Origin: Hofstenia miamia
Lineage: Eukaryota; Xenacoelomorpha; Acoela
NCBI GenBank assembly: GCA_004352715.1
Contig: SCFE01000013.1
Span: 889,633-953,632 of the forward strand
Length of the DNA stretch: 64,000 nt
Reading direction: 5' to 3'
Positions 11,640 to 22,904 of the stretch are shown here, in pieces (within the stretch, counting starts at the first letter, position 1; each line of letters begins with the position of its first letter). Made by a program: the position numbers and the translations under genes. Below the pieces are notes generated by a model that did not search any database, was not told where the DNA came from, and was given only the letters and a program-made list of their open reading frames with translations.

Positions 11640-12720
11640 ATATTTGTGTATTATGTTAAAGGCATAAATATTTCAACATGCACAAATTAAACAACAACAG
11701 TGAAAAAACTGAATTTTGCATCTTGAATCCTCAGGGGAAAAGTGAATTCCTACCCAATTCTTCACTTACTTTTAATAAAGCCTCAATCTCCCCTAAAGAA
11801 TCCTTCAAATATCTTGGTATAACTATTGACTCAAAATTAACATACAAGCAGCAAGTAAAAGAAATTTTAAAACGCATTGCAATGAGTATTAAAACATTAT
11901 CACACGTAGCTGAACATTTACCCTCTGCCATTATGATTCAATTATTTCATGCTCTAGTAATGAGTCATCTTAATTATGCAAATACACTTTTTTCAAGCTT
12001 AAATGAATCATTAGTAAAAAAACTTACAATACAATTAAAATGGGCATTGAATGTTTGTCAGAAAAACTGCTCCAAAACAAGAAATTACATTTTGTCATCT
12101 TTGCTGTTTCCAAATCAACTCTTTATTTTTAATATTTTGATAAAGTTTTTTAAAATAACAAATCAATTACCTCCTTATAATTCAATATCATTTCCAAACN
12201 NNNNNNNNNNNNNNNNNNNNNNNNNNNNNNNNNNNNNNNNNNNNNNNNNNNNNNNNNNNNNNNNNNNNNNNNNNNNNNNNNNNNNNNNNNNNNNNNNNNN
12301 NNNNNNNNNNNNNNNTTTTTCATAAGCGCAATATAAGAACTAATCATTATACTAGCATTAAATTTCGTAAAAAAATCAAGCAACAGTCTTTTATTAATGT
12401 TGCAATTCGCAATTGGAATCGATTACCAAGTGAAATTAAAATGATTAAGAGTGCAATTACGTTTAAAAGAAAATTAAAAGCATTTATGTTGAAGGAAAAA
12501 TTCATTTTGTGTAAATCATGGTTAGGATTCAAATTTTACAATAAAGATTATACAATAACGCGCAATTAATTTCCATAGCCTGAACAGAACAGATTTTGTA
12601 GTCCTATTTTTTTTGTAAATATAATTATTTGTTATCATTCTTGACGCTATTCAGATAATAACCAGTTTTGTAATTGAAAATATTATCTGAATAAAGAATT
12701 TCTTATCTTATCTTATCTTC
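11640..12720 (+). mobile_element. LINE (non-LTR retrotransposon) 3' end, 5' truncated
   Basis: From 11678 an ORF reads FCILNPQGKSEFLPN, then SFKYLGITIDSKLTYKQQV, then HALVMSHLNYANTLFSS: the thumb and connector region after the catalytic palm of a LINE reverse transcriptase (the YLG-xID-LT and L-YA--L motifs). After the gap at 12200-12315 it resumes as NVAIRNWNRLPSEIKMIKSA, the W--LP-I motif that ends many CR1/Jockey/I-type ORF2 proteins, with a stop at 12567. The 3' UTR contains GACGCTATTCAGATAATA and CTGAATAAAG and ends in TTATCTTATCTTATCTT repeats. The palm with its catalytic Asp pair is missing, so this is a 5'-truncated copy. Related tails occur at 23385-23455 and 30850-30935. Confidence 0.85.
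12200..12315. other. assembly gap (116 N)
   Basis: This run of N falls inside the LINE ORF2 fragment. The reading frame on the two sides of the gap belongs to the same protein region, so the gap removes only part of the C-terminal domain. Confidence 0.95.
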
Positions 12721-14700
12721 TATCTAAAAGTGATTCTCAAAGCTTGTGTTGATACTATTTCAATTGCACAATTTTGGAACTATACTGCTCTGCAACTATT
12801 GACTCTATGGATTCTACGCACTGATCAGGTCAATATAGAACTATTTTTTCTATTTTTTGGAAATATGATATCTGGATCCACCACAAGGTCCAAGAACTTT
12901 TCTTTTAACTGTTAGAATAGAATATATTTGAATACTTATTTTTATTCGATCGCTCAATTTACGTACCCACAATATTCTTATTTCAATTTGGGTATTTCGC
13001 CCATTTAGTCTGTTTTAAAAGGGAAATTTTATTGCAATGGCCTTATGCTGTACATCATTTTGTAGCTCTTCAAAAAACTAAGAGAAACCACATAAACGTG
13101 CTTGGGTTTTTCTTACTTAGTTTTTAAATATGTTATGGACATCTTTACATGTAAACCGATTTTAATCCTGGGTAGTCAAACTTCGGAAGGTGCTGTGAAG
13201 TATATTGTAGTGCTATTGGTATATAAATTATACCATTCTGTAAATCATCTATAGCTCCAAGTTTCAATAGTTTTCATTTTTGAGTTAATCAATATTGTTT
13301 TTGAAAATTGTGGTAACTAGAAAGATTTTTTCATATTTTTTATATTTTTGATATTTATTTTTATATATTTATCTTTTCTCGGTAACTAAATCGACGATAT
13401 TCTTTATTTCTTTTGTTTTTATGTATAACAGGAATATGCAAGCCCTGAGAGATCCGATTTGAGCATTAGCAATTTTTTCAGACATAAAGCACCTTCCAGC
13501 CGGTAGTGGTTCTTTATTGTTGTCGCATCCATTAATTTTTTTATAATATTGCTATGATATTAAGATATATGCCTGTAAACTGCTTAACTCTGTAAACTAT
13601 TTACTGTGAAGGTAATTACACGTACATACACGAACTTTTTGGACACATACACAATACATGAAAAAAATTAGGCAACACGAAACTGATATAATCAGTAAAA
13701 CTAAATGCAATTACTGTTGCTAGTCCCAAATTAGTATTAGAAAGATGGTTTGACTATAAAAGAATAGGTTTCAGCACTAGCTTTGAAGATTTTGAGCCAT
13801 ATGCAGGTAATGGTTCGTATTCTAGGAGTATTTTCAAAAGTTTCTAACAATGTACTATTAAAATGTAGATGTTTACCTTAAAAACGCCAATGAATTTTAA
13901 ACGGACAATCCGGCTTTTCCTCATTTTCTATAAATTTACTCAAAGGATATGAAGTTTGAAAATTGTGAGGTATTAACACATCTATTGGTGAACGTGATTA
14001 TGGAATGTTGTACTAACGTGTATAGCTGTGACTAAAGAATTTCAAAAGATTAACTATTTGTTCATTGAAAGCGCCGATGTACTAAAAATGCTTCAAATTC
14101 TCCCATGCCTAATGTTCCGGTCATCGGGTGAACCAAAACCCATATGGGAGCAACAACTTAAATTTATACATCTTTTTATGTAAATGGACTACCGAAACCT
14201 ATTGAGGTGTGCCGTGAGCCAAGTCAAATTTGCTTTGGATTTTAGATCTACATGTATATTAGTTTGTGAATAATTTCATTAACCATGAGAATACATAACA
14301 TTTGAGATTTAGACAAACATTTGTTTAAGAAAATTATTTTATACGATATATTATATCAACAAGCAAAGTCCAGCATCCCCAACTGGTAATATACACTTAA
14401 CAAGGAAATGCGTCCCTAATCTAAATCAAATCAAAATCTGAATTTATGTGGTTATCTAATTCGAATGAGCGGCGGATCAAGAATATTCTGGCAAGATACT
14501 GAATTTTTCTAAAAAAATTTCATTCTATAACAATTTTTGTGAAATCATATTTCTCAGTTGAATTCTCAGAATATACAGCTAAGTTTCAAAGTCGGTTTTT
14601 AACCTTAACTTTTAACAACAGATGTTCTTACTTTATGGAAGTTATAACGTAAACCTCATTATGTTTTGGATTTGATTTGCAAATGTGTACATTACCTGAC
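12721..14700. other. no gene or known repeat recognised
   Basis: AT-rich sequence with only very short ORFs. I see no splice-linked coding segments, terminal repeats or tandem arrays of note. Confidence 0.4.
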
Positions 14701-14702
14701 TG

Positions 14703-14887
14703 TTCGGATTTGATTTCGAAATAACACAAGTGAATTCACAGTAAAGCAATACAGATAAAAATGAAAATCAACATAAAAATTTTTAAAACAATTAAAACTA
14801 CACCATAAAGGCATTAAACTGGTCGTCTCTGCATGGTTTTTGATCATTAAACAGTAAAAATGCTCCTTGCTATTGCAAATCAGTTTA
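14703..14887. repeat. dispersed repeat, copy 1 (partner at 18874-19056)
   Basis: About 185 bp beginning TTCGGATTTGATTTCG and running to CAAATCAGTTTA is nearly identical to 18874-19056, with a handful of substitutions and short indels (for example AAAGGCATTAAACTGG against AAGCACCAAACTGG). It has no coding potential and unknown family; similarity stops abruptly at both ends. Confidence 0.8.
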
Positions 14888-14999
14888 AAGTTTTTAAATA
14901 AAAATATTCCTCGTTCTATATTAGAATGCATGCATTAAAATCATTGATTTTTCTTCACTGGTTGCGAGTGAATGGCATAGTTCGTTAAGACCGCGCGCA

Positions 15000-15360
15000 A
15001 ACTAGTGTAGCACAGGTCAGCAGATTTTGGCGGCCTAAGCCGGCCTGTGTTCATATATTTTATAGACGGTAGAGGCCTGCTACGAGCTGTAGTTGTTTCT
15101 TTACTACGACTTATTTCTCTGTACATTTTGCATAGTAATGCATGCACCCAGGAAGATACATTTCTTCTTCACTGAATTTACTTTTACGCTAAAGTTACTT
15201 ACAGTAGCTACACTAGTTACAGTATTTACATTAATTTAGGCCACTATTATATTTAGCTGGTTTATGAAAGGCTACATGTTTTCGAAATATCTCAATTTTT
15301 TTCATTTGCGACCGGTAAGGCCTGCATTCGGCCTGTAAAGCCTGCAGGCCGGTGTGCAAC
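15000..15360. repeat. GGCC-rich dispersed repeat, possibly hAT-related
   Basis: Two GC-rich patches, GGCGGCCTAAGCCGGCCTG near 15029 and CTGCAGGCCGGTGTGCAACT near 15342, stand out from the AT-rich surroundings. The second, read inverted, starts CAGAGTTGCACACCGGCC, a form common at hAT element ends. A matching opposite terminus is not clear, so the element is only suspected. Confidence 0.3.
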
Positions 15361-16339
15361 TCTGGTGCAAACAATACAACCTTTAATAGTGTGATTTCGC
15401 AAGTTGCTAGAAAAGTAAACAAATTATGAAAATCATTTAAGCGCAAACGAAGCAATTTTTAGATGCAACTTCTGAAATTATTATAGCACACAAGTAAAGG
15501 GGCATCATTACTATCTACCTTTATTATTATTAATCAAGACAAAAACACAATTTCAAGGGAAAAATAGAAGATTAAAGCAAATGTTACTGGATGAGACTTT
15601 GTACCGGGGCAAAGTTAAATGCTCTTTGGTGTGATACACAATGGACCATGCCCCGGCATATGCTTCGAGAGAAATTATCTCTTACCGAAGTTGATAAGAA
15701 ATACGTAAGCAAAAGATATCATTTAAAGACATGAATTGAACAAAAACAGCTACGTTTCTACTAAAATATGGACAATTCTTTTGCATTCACAATGAAGTAG
15801 TTTTTTAACAGATCTACAATGACAGCGCAAATAAAAAAAATGCAGAAGCGTTTATTTATCTTGCCATAAATATACATATACACACATTTCATGTGATACT
15901 AAAAAACTGCATGTTGCATCAATTATATTGATGGGATTTGGGAAAATTACTTAAAACTTGGTAATTGTATAAAATATTTCATATTAAAGTTAGCGGAGTT
16001 TTGGGCTACTGAAGGTCTTGTCAATCAGGATATTAAACAATTGAGTACACTATTACTTTTGGGTAGCAATTTAAAAATAAGTTAACTTTCAAAGTTCAAA
16101 AAAATTGCTGCAATAATTGCCCTTATTTTTCAATATTATTTCCAAATTGTAACCATTGCTTGCATTTTATTTTATATCGGATATTCAAGATGTTAATAAA
16201 TATACTTCATTCCTAAATTTCCCATACGAATGTACGTTATCACTTTGAAAAGCTAGCCGGAGCAGATTTAATATCGATTTTAAAAATTATCGCATTCTAC
16301 AATGGTTTCTATACATTCAGTAGCGTATGTAAAGAGGGC

Positions 16340-16560
16340 ATGGTGGAATGTCCCCGTCAGGTTGTCAAAAGTGATTTTGACTGGCTAAATAAAAAATTGT
16401 TCTTTAGAAAAATGAAAAATTTAAAATCTAAGGTCGTGAAATGCATTTTTTAAGGTCTCTTTTCTCAATATCTTCAAATTTTTCGCGGATCTTTGTCCCG
16501 CTTTTGGTAAGACTAAGCTGTCTCCTCTTCAGAAAATCCTGCGTACGCCCCTGTATACAT
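16340..16560. repeat. dispersed repeat related to 42260-42380
   Basis: The sequence carries TTTTTCGCGG, CCCGCTTTTGGT, TCAGAAAATCC and GTACGCCCC in this order. The block at 42262-42378 has the same order of motifs (TTTTCGCGG, CCCGGCCTTTGGT, TCAGAAAATCTG, ACACGCCC). There is no coding potential; it is probably a non-autonomous element or SINE of unknown family. Confidence 0.45.
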
Positions 16561-16759
16561 TTATGCGTATTTTGAACATTTCCTCGATCCTGGTTATAGT
16601 GTGAGATTTACGGATCTACAATAATTAGAGCATGATTATTTACACTAGAAAGCCTGAAAATTTGATACCCCTTAAATGCCTGAAGTAGTCAGACATGAGC
16701 ACCTTCAGAAAAACTACGCAAAAATATATAAAGGTTTTAGTAAACAAAATTAACTCTAG

Positions 16760-17190
16760 TTTTATTTAATTTCCAATTTCATACAGTCATTGCAAATGCA
16801 TTTACATATTTTTCATACGTGAAAATTCCAGTTTCCACATTGTCGCATCTTGCAAACGCCACAAGTTATATTAGCCCTATTGTTGCAATGACTTGTTCAT
16901 CATTAAGCAAGCTTCTCTAAAATTCGTGTAAATTGCACATTCCTTGGAGAAGTATCGGCCTAATGTGTAAGGTTGCAAAGAGATGCATTTTCTTGGACTC
17001 AGACAATCGAAGTATAAGGTCTTTATTGAATATTTTTTGTGCCTCGCATTTCTTCATGAGATCCTTGGCATTAACAAATGCTATATCAAACATTTTACAA
17101 AGTACAGCAAATACCCAACGTTTTGCAGCAGCCTTTGTGCTGTAAATTCGCGTCATTTGATCCACAGCACTGTTTTCTTCTCAAACACAA
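16760..17190 (-). mobile_element. piggyBac transposase C-terminal remnant
   Basis: On the minus strand the frame at 16917-17165 reads VDQMTRIYSTKAAAKRW, then LCKMFDIAFVNA. This matches the end of the piggyBac catalytic domain, where VD-M---YS---T-RW-L--F---LDI--INA is conserved. Further left, a shifted frame (about 16780-16880) gives a Cys-rich segment including ITCGVCKMRQC and ICKCICNDC, interrupted by a stop, like the C-terminal zinc region of piggyBac transposases. The catalytic Asp residues lie upstream and are not present. This is a short dead remnant. Confidence 0.65.
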
Positions 17191-18873
17191 AACCTGTAGT
17201 TTATAATTATGGAGAATTAGAAGTCCTTTGATTACAAAATTTTGTTGCACTGTACAAACCAGCTATTTTTTTCATTAAAAATTGAGTAAGTGTGAAAAGT
17301 GTGAAAAAAATTATGACTTTACAAAAAAATATAATGAAAAATTTTAAAACATTTTCACCGATTTATCCGTTCTCAAATTCGTTTTTGTTTAGCAAGATAA
17401 AGAAATAATATCCTCCACATATTTGTTTTTCAGCTCATTTAACACCAAAGACTAAATTCCATATTTCTATGAGTGCTTTGCATAAAGAGAATCAGACTAG
17501 CGGACCTTTGCAGGTTTTAAAATTGTTCATCAAGTGTTAGGGAAAATAAAATAAATCACTTATATATTTTCTCGAAATCCTTCAAATATATTGCTGATAG
17601 GCCTAAATGTATTAACATATCTCACCTACCTTATTGATTTTTTATCAAAACGAAAATTTACTTAGAAGTAATCTTGAACCGAGCTTGGGCCTGGCTCATT
17701 TAATTAATGAACCATCCGTTGTCATTACGTGAAAAGAAAGGTACATTCAAATTTTTAGAAAATCTTATTCTCATATAGAGTAAGGATGTGAAGGTTTCCA
17801 ATTAAGCTAGTGTAAATTGACTTCCACCCCTCCCAAACTCTTATCATAGCTGTTAATATTCCCACAAATGCTTTGCAAATCATTATCAGAAATGATTTCT
17901 TTCCATTTTCAGACGTCCATGTTCAGAATCAATATCTGCAAATATAATTTTTGATGCAGCTGCACAAATAGGCCAGATTTAAGCAGCGCCTAAAATTTCG
18001 TAGGCAGAACCGGGCTTGTGCCAATGTTTTCGGCCCACGTCCATCTCTGTATGCAACATAATGGGTGACCACAGCAGTAGTAGTATTAGTGCTCCTATCT
18101 AACCACCTCAGGCATTTAAAGGTTGCATATGAATAGTATGCTTTCAAACAATTCGCTAAAATTAATTTTTCGATTAATCCATTTAACTTGCCAAATTAAT
18201 AAATATTGTAGATTTTCATCACTGGATACCCATAGTTCTCATGTAATTATTATGAGATTAAAGATTAAAGATGATATGTTAATGTTAGATTTATTGTAAT
18301 TGTTAGCACAAAGGTTAGAAATTGATATAGACTTCATGCATTTACCAAAATGCATGTTTGTTAAAGATTTGTTTATTTTCATATTTCAAATATATTTGAA
18401 CAGCTAAAGGACATTGGAATATACAATGCAATTTTGAAAACTAATCAGCATTTGACTTTAGTAAGAGAATGGGAGAAAATAGAATGAGTAAACACTTCAA
18501 GATTCGAGATTGCAATATAATCAATAGCTATTATCAGCAAAGCATTTCAAATTACGATGTTGAAATTTTAGAAATATTTGCTGACATTTGCAAGAAAAGG
18601 TATATGTAAAAAATTTTAGTGATGCGCGATTCTCATTAACATCTTAAAACATTGATTATTTTTACATTGCTTAGAAACAAATTTGAAATTCATGATGTAT
18701 ATGAATGAATTCAATGCAAGAAAAGTATTTTTGTACAACATAAGCATACTTGATGTTTGGTATTTAGCACTAGAATTCATAAGCATATGTTTGGAGTAAG
18801 TTACTAGCATTTAGGATATTTTTTGACTTAAAATTAACAGGTGCAATCATAGCTATATATACATATTTTGGCA

Positions 18874-19056
18874 TTCGGATTTGATTTCGAAATAACACAA
18901 GTGAATTCACAGTAAAGTAATACAGATAAAAATGAAAATCAACATAAAATTTTTTAAAACAATTAAAACTACACCAAAAGCACCAAACTGGTCGTCTCTG
19001 CATGGTTTTTTATCATTAAACAGTAAAAATTCTCCTTGTTATTGCAAATCAGTTTA
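18874..19056. repeat. dispersed repeat, copy 2 (partner at 14703-14887)
   Basis: This is the second copy of the unknown ~185 bp repeat. It ends at CAGTTTA, only six bases before the left terminus of the Tc1 element at 19063. Confidence 0.8.
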
Positions 19057-19062
19057 TATATA

Positions 19063-19090
19063 CAGTTCACGACATTGAAAATGGGACAGT
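19063..19090 (+). repeat. left terminal inverted repeat of the Tc1 element
   Basis: This 28-bp terminal repeat is an exact inverse of 20337-20364. It is the expected transposase binding and cleavage end, next to the TA target duplication. Confidence 0.93.
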
Positions 19091-19240
19091 GTGAAATTCT
19101 ACTTGAGAACAAACATTGCATTAATTTAGACAGGTGCCTACATGTACACCGGTTTTTAATCTTACATCAACTTCTTTTGCATTTGATCTCTTGTCTCTGT
19201 AACCTATTCATACGTTTCGTTTGCTTCAGCAGTTTTTATC

Positions 19241-20248
19241 ATGGGTAAACATGTGCCAGATTCAACCAGGAAAATTTTGATTTCGTTATCCATGCAAAAC
19301 ATGAGTTACCGCGAAATCTCAGCCAGAACTGGAATCCCAAAAAGCACCGTGGGGCGAATTGTAACTACCTACAGAGAAACCGGGAGAAAAATCGCAAAGC
19401 CCAGACGAGGAAGAGCTATCAAAATTTCCGAAAAAGGCAGGAACTACCTGGGACACCTTTCTAAAATTTGCCCCCATTTGACTGCTAGAAGGTTGAAAAT
19501 GGACTGGACATGGGGTCACCTGGTTTCACTTAGGACTGTTCAGAGATATTTACAGCGAATGCATCTTAATGGTCGCAAGGCAGCGAGGAAACCAATTTTA
19601 TCGGACACCCAAAGAAAAGCGCGCCTAAAATGGTGTAAGGACCATTCAAAAAACTCTCCAGGAGATTGGAATAAAGTATGCTTCTCCGACGAAACTATCA
19701 TTGATTTATCTGCAAGGAAGGTACAGTATGTACGAAGACCACCTGGAAGCTTTTTACGGTACGATCCGAGATATTTAGCGAGGTATACCCCAAGAGGTGC
19801 GTCTTCAAAAATAATGATTTGGGGGTGTATTTGGTCTTCAGGGCACCGTGTCATGGTTCGCGTTAATGGTAACATGGAAAGTACCCAATATGGAGATATT
19901 CTAAGAGATTATGTGGCACCCAACATGGAAGACGGATTTTTATTTCAACAGGATAATGCGCCATGCCACACTTCCAATCTATCCCTTGAAAACATGGAAA
20001 AACTGGGAATTGCCCTACTCCCCGATTGGCCCGCCCGCTCTCCTGACTTAAATATTATAGAAAACCTATGGAAACAGCTTAAAGACCGTATCCAGTACGC
20101 TACAGTTCAGAATTTGGACGAACTCTATGATCTGGTCGAATCAAATTTTTACTCGATTCCAGACGAAAATATAAAAAAACTGTATTCCTCTATCCCCGCA
20201 AGACTACAAACTGTCATCAAAGCGAGGGGGTACCCCACAAAGTACTGA
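19241..20248 (+). CDS. Tc1/mariner transposase, DD35E type
   Basis: This 335-residue protein cuts and pastes the element through its inverted ends in the nucleus. Residues 1-110 hold two helix-turn-helix units that bind the terminal repeats (MSYREISARTGIPKSTVGRI in the first), with a basic GRPR-like linker (KPRRGRA) near 53-59. The catalytic RNase-H-like domain has D150 (CFSDET), D238 (FQQDNAPCHTS) and E274 (SPDLNIIENLW). Thirty-five residues separate D238 and E274, against 34 in classical Tc1, giving a DD35E signature; DD35E groups such as Traveler have been described. Length is normal for Tc1 transposases (about 340) and no stop or frameshift is present. The start was chosen because it precedes the first helix and the ORF closes 90 bp before the right repeat. 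Confidence 0.93.
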   Translation: MGKHVPDSTRKILISLSMQNMSYREISARTGIPKSTVGRIVTTYRETGRKIAKPRRGRAIKISEKGRNYLGHLSKICPHLTARRLKMDWTWGHLVSLRTVQRYLQRMHLNGRKAARKPILSDTQRKARLKWCKDHSKNSPGDWNKVCFSDETIIDLSARKVQYVRRPPGSFLRYDPRYLARYTPRGASSKIMIWGCIWSSGHRVMVRVNGNMESTQYGDILRDYVAPNMEDGFLFQQDNAPCHTSNLSLENMEKLGIALLPDWPARSPDLNIIENLWKQLKDRIQYATVQNLDELYDLVESNFYSIPDENIKKLYSSIPARLQTVIKARGYPTKY

Positions 20249-20336
20249 ACTTTATTTATTTCATCGTTTGACTGTTTGTTTTGCGTTATTCAATACAATA
20301 TTTGGCATTTGTTTACTCGTTTTCTAGTAAAATCGT

Positions 20337-20364
20337 ACTGTCCCATTTTCAATGTCGTGAACTG
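20337..20364 (-). repeat. right terminal inverted repeat of the Tc1 element
   Basis: This is the exact inverse of 19063-19090, followed by the TA target duplication. Confidence 0.93.
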
Positions 20365-20891
20365 TATACATATATATATGAATAAGAGGAATAACGGTGT
20401 TACGTGTTAGCCTTTAACAAGATCCTTAGTAGCATTTTGCAGTCAAGGCTCCATAATTGGAGTATGAGGAATATTATGGCCATTCTAAATTTAGTTAAGA
20501 AACATTTACATTTACATATATGTGTAGATTAGTATTCTTGTTTATTTTTCAAGTGATAACAAGCGGATTGGATGACCGGAGTCGGCCTTTCGAAGACATA
20601 GGAGCACAAGAAAGACACGATCAGTGTTAAATCCAAGAACATAAAATACTATCCTTCTCGAAAATATAGATTGCACAAGCAATTGATTTGCAACATTCAC
20701 TCATTACATCAAAAGGTAGGTAAACTTCAAATATTACGGGCTTTTATCAATAGGCCTACTTAACTGTCATAAATAGTTGAAGGTATTTAGGCTAACGTAT
20801 ATTCAGTGAGAGTATTTTCAATATGATTTGTAAACTAAATCCTGACAACTTAACAAGAAATGATTTTCTGGTACCTATGCAACAAGAATAC

Positions 20892-21056
20892 CTGTAAGGA
20901 TGGAAAGTTTGTGAAGGCGGTGTTCGCTAGAAGGAAGTTAGCATCAAGCTGATAAGGCTGGATTGGAAGAAGTTGAGAGAACAGATTCTCTGGTCTTAGC
21001 TCAGCAAGGTACCTATCCATATCACTTTCCTGCAGCCAGTTTTGCATCGTCAGCAT
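20892..21056 (-). CDS. candidate first coding exon of the CPEB gene
   Basis: On the minus strand an ATG at 21054-21056 is the first Met after an in-frame TAA and opens 55 codons, starting MLTMQNWLQESDMDRYLAEL and ending NTAFTNFPSLQ. They finish at a CAG|GTATTC donor in phase 0. The composition (acidic and polar with few rare patterns) looks coding rather than random. It joins in frame to the phase-0 RRM1 exon at 9311, whose acceptor is the next good one I recognise on this strand. If correct, the N-terminal region is far shorter than in vertebrate CPEBs and the intron of 11.6 kb contains the LINE, piggyBac and Tc1 insertions. It could instead belong to a different gene, and intermediate exons may have been missed. 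Confidence 0.4.
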
Positions 21057-21059
21057 GTA

Positions 21060-22515
21060 GTGTGAGACAATGTGATTGTTTATAATTGTTTCACAGTATG
21101 TTTATACATAACAAAGTAAGATTATTAACAAAAGCTTTCTCATAGATTACACTGTAGCAGAATGCCTTTGACAATAAATTTCGTTTATTTAGATACATCG
21201 ACACTGTTAAATTTATTGCAGTCGTAAAACTTGTAAAGTATTCATTGTTACATATTTACTTATGTACAAGTAAATAAACAATTTACTTTCACATGCACAC
21301 CTTCTATGCAAGCTTACAGTCAGTATGGGTAAATGTATATTTCTAGTCATAGTTTAATAGGCATAACATTTATTTAATTTTGGAATTTCTGTCCTAATTG
21401 ACACCGTTCTTTGTAACACATTTTTTACATAATGTCACGTTAAATTAGGAAGCTTAAGTTATCAATGTTGCAAAAAACGTGTCAAATGTTTGTTATCTAG
21501 AAACAAGAATTCAAAATAGCAATTGATAAAACTTTGTTTTCAGCTATATAAACTCCTTTGCAAATCAAAATATGTCAAATTTAACAAGATTATAATTACG
21601 CTGCAATATTGAATTGGTGGATTGGCAAATAAAATGCAATTCTAAGCATGAATATTCACTTGTATACTGAAAAATCAATCTTTTACTTAGATTAAACTAC
21701 TTGTTCGGTACTTAATAACTGTAGAAGATTGAATAACTAATTCTCACAGTGATATTTTGAATTTATTTATTAGACATCTATTTTACTAGACCACCTAAAA
21801 CTAGCCAGCAGTGCACCCGCATTTAAATTAATGATCCAAATGTAATCCACAATTATCACCCTGTTTCCCTCACATCACCTATTAGCAAATTTTTGTGAAG
21901 CTATTCTCTGATCAAAACAATGAACACTTCACTAAGCATATAATATCTATTCTAAAACGTAGTACGGATTTCGAAAATTAATATCTATACTAATAATGTA
22001 CTGATTTACACTACAAAATATTGATAACAACAAATACTGTGCATTTCTTGATTTATCAAAGGCATTATAAACTTCCTAGATCATAAAATTCTCATTTCTA
22101 AAATTAAATGTTTTCTGCTAGTCATTTATGCAAAAGAAAGCAAAGAGTAAAATTGCATAACAATTTCTGAGATTGGATTACATTAGAAAAAATGTGTCCA
22201 TCTAAGAAAATTTTAAGTTGACGTTAGTGATTTAGATAAGAACACTACTTGTGACACAATAATATTTCACTCGAGTAACTCTGTACAAGATTCAAATAGA
22301 TAAAATCGAAAAACATTGTTCAATATCTCCTAATTTGTATGCATCTCATACTCATAGATTAATTTAAAACTGCAAAAAGCAATTTTGTATAATAAAGGGT
22401 AAAAATAGTAAAATAAATGGGCACATCCAAATTTACACTACGTATTTAACAAGGAAAATATAAAATAAATTGCTCATTACAAATATGTAAATTTTAATCT
22501 CACCTGTAATGCTTA
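21060..22515. other. no gene or repeat recognised
   Basis: AT-rich DNA with only very short ORFs. If 20892-21056 is a 5' exon of a minus-strand gene, its promoter would lie here, but I see no distinct TATA-type arrangement that I would call. Confidence 0.35.
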
Positions 22516-22519
22516 ACTT

Positions 22520-22904
22520 CAAGCTTGTCTCCTCGCGATAAAGCAAGACTTCTCTCGTGCTCCTTACCAAGAAGTGGGGATTGGCTGGCTGCGACTGACT
22601 CCCTTGAAAGCGCTTGGTTTTTTCTTATTGGTTTAGGATCCCCTTAATTGATGATGACAAAAAAAGTCCCAAGTGCTGTAAACCTACAGAATTGTTCGGT
22701 GATCACGCTATGTCATGCGCTGGTGATGGTGAAAGAATAGATCGATACAGGGACGCTATTTTTGCAACTGCTTCTAAAGGTGCTTTGCCTCCTACGATTA
22801 AGAAATCTAATTTCACTGATTCTCTTGCTTGTCATGTGGACATCTTTTTACCACACCGGTCTTGTGGCCGCTCTAGACGTTACTATAATTATTTCATGCT
22901 CTAG
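22520..22904 (+). mobile_element. RLE-type non-LTR retrotransposon C-terminal remnant
   Basis: A frame at about 22537-22610 reads SPRDKARLLSCSLPRSGDWL. After a frame change, 22614-22904 reads KCCKPTELFGDHAMSC, then GERIDRYRDAIFATA and HVDIFLPHRSCGRSRR. The C-C-x8-H-x4-C knuckle followed by a (A/V)DI--P stretch matches the tail of retrotransposon polyproteins with a restriction-like endonuclease, common in aquatic invertebrates. The upstream LSCSLP-SGDWL motif normally precedes it. Frameshifts and the absence of a reverse transcriptase show that this is a dead 5'-truncated copy. Confidence 0.5.

Larger units (their letters stand above)
19063..20364 (+). mobile_element. complete Tc1/mariner element (DD35E), apparently intact
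   Basis: The element is 1302 bp and flanked on both sides by TA (19061-19062 and 20365-20366), the expected target duplication. Both termini start CAGTTCACGACATTG and form perfect 28-bp inverted repeats ending GGGACAGT. A single uninterrupted transposase ORF occupies 19241-20248. Perfect repeats and an unbroken ORF point to recent insertion, in clear contrast to the decayed elements elsewhere in the window. Confidence 0.93.

Noticed and set aside
16933-17231. Two plus-strand ORFs opposite the piggyBac remnant
   Set aside because: The opposite strand has the conserved transposase motifs; these are shadows.
19319-19875. Minus-strand ORFs within the Tc1 transposase
   Set aside because: They are antisense to a full-length transposase with intact catalytic residues.
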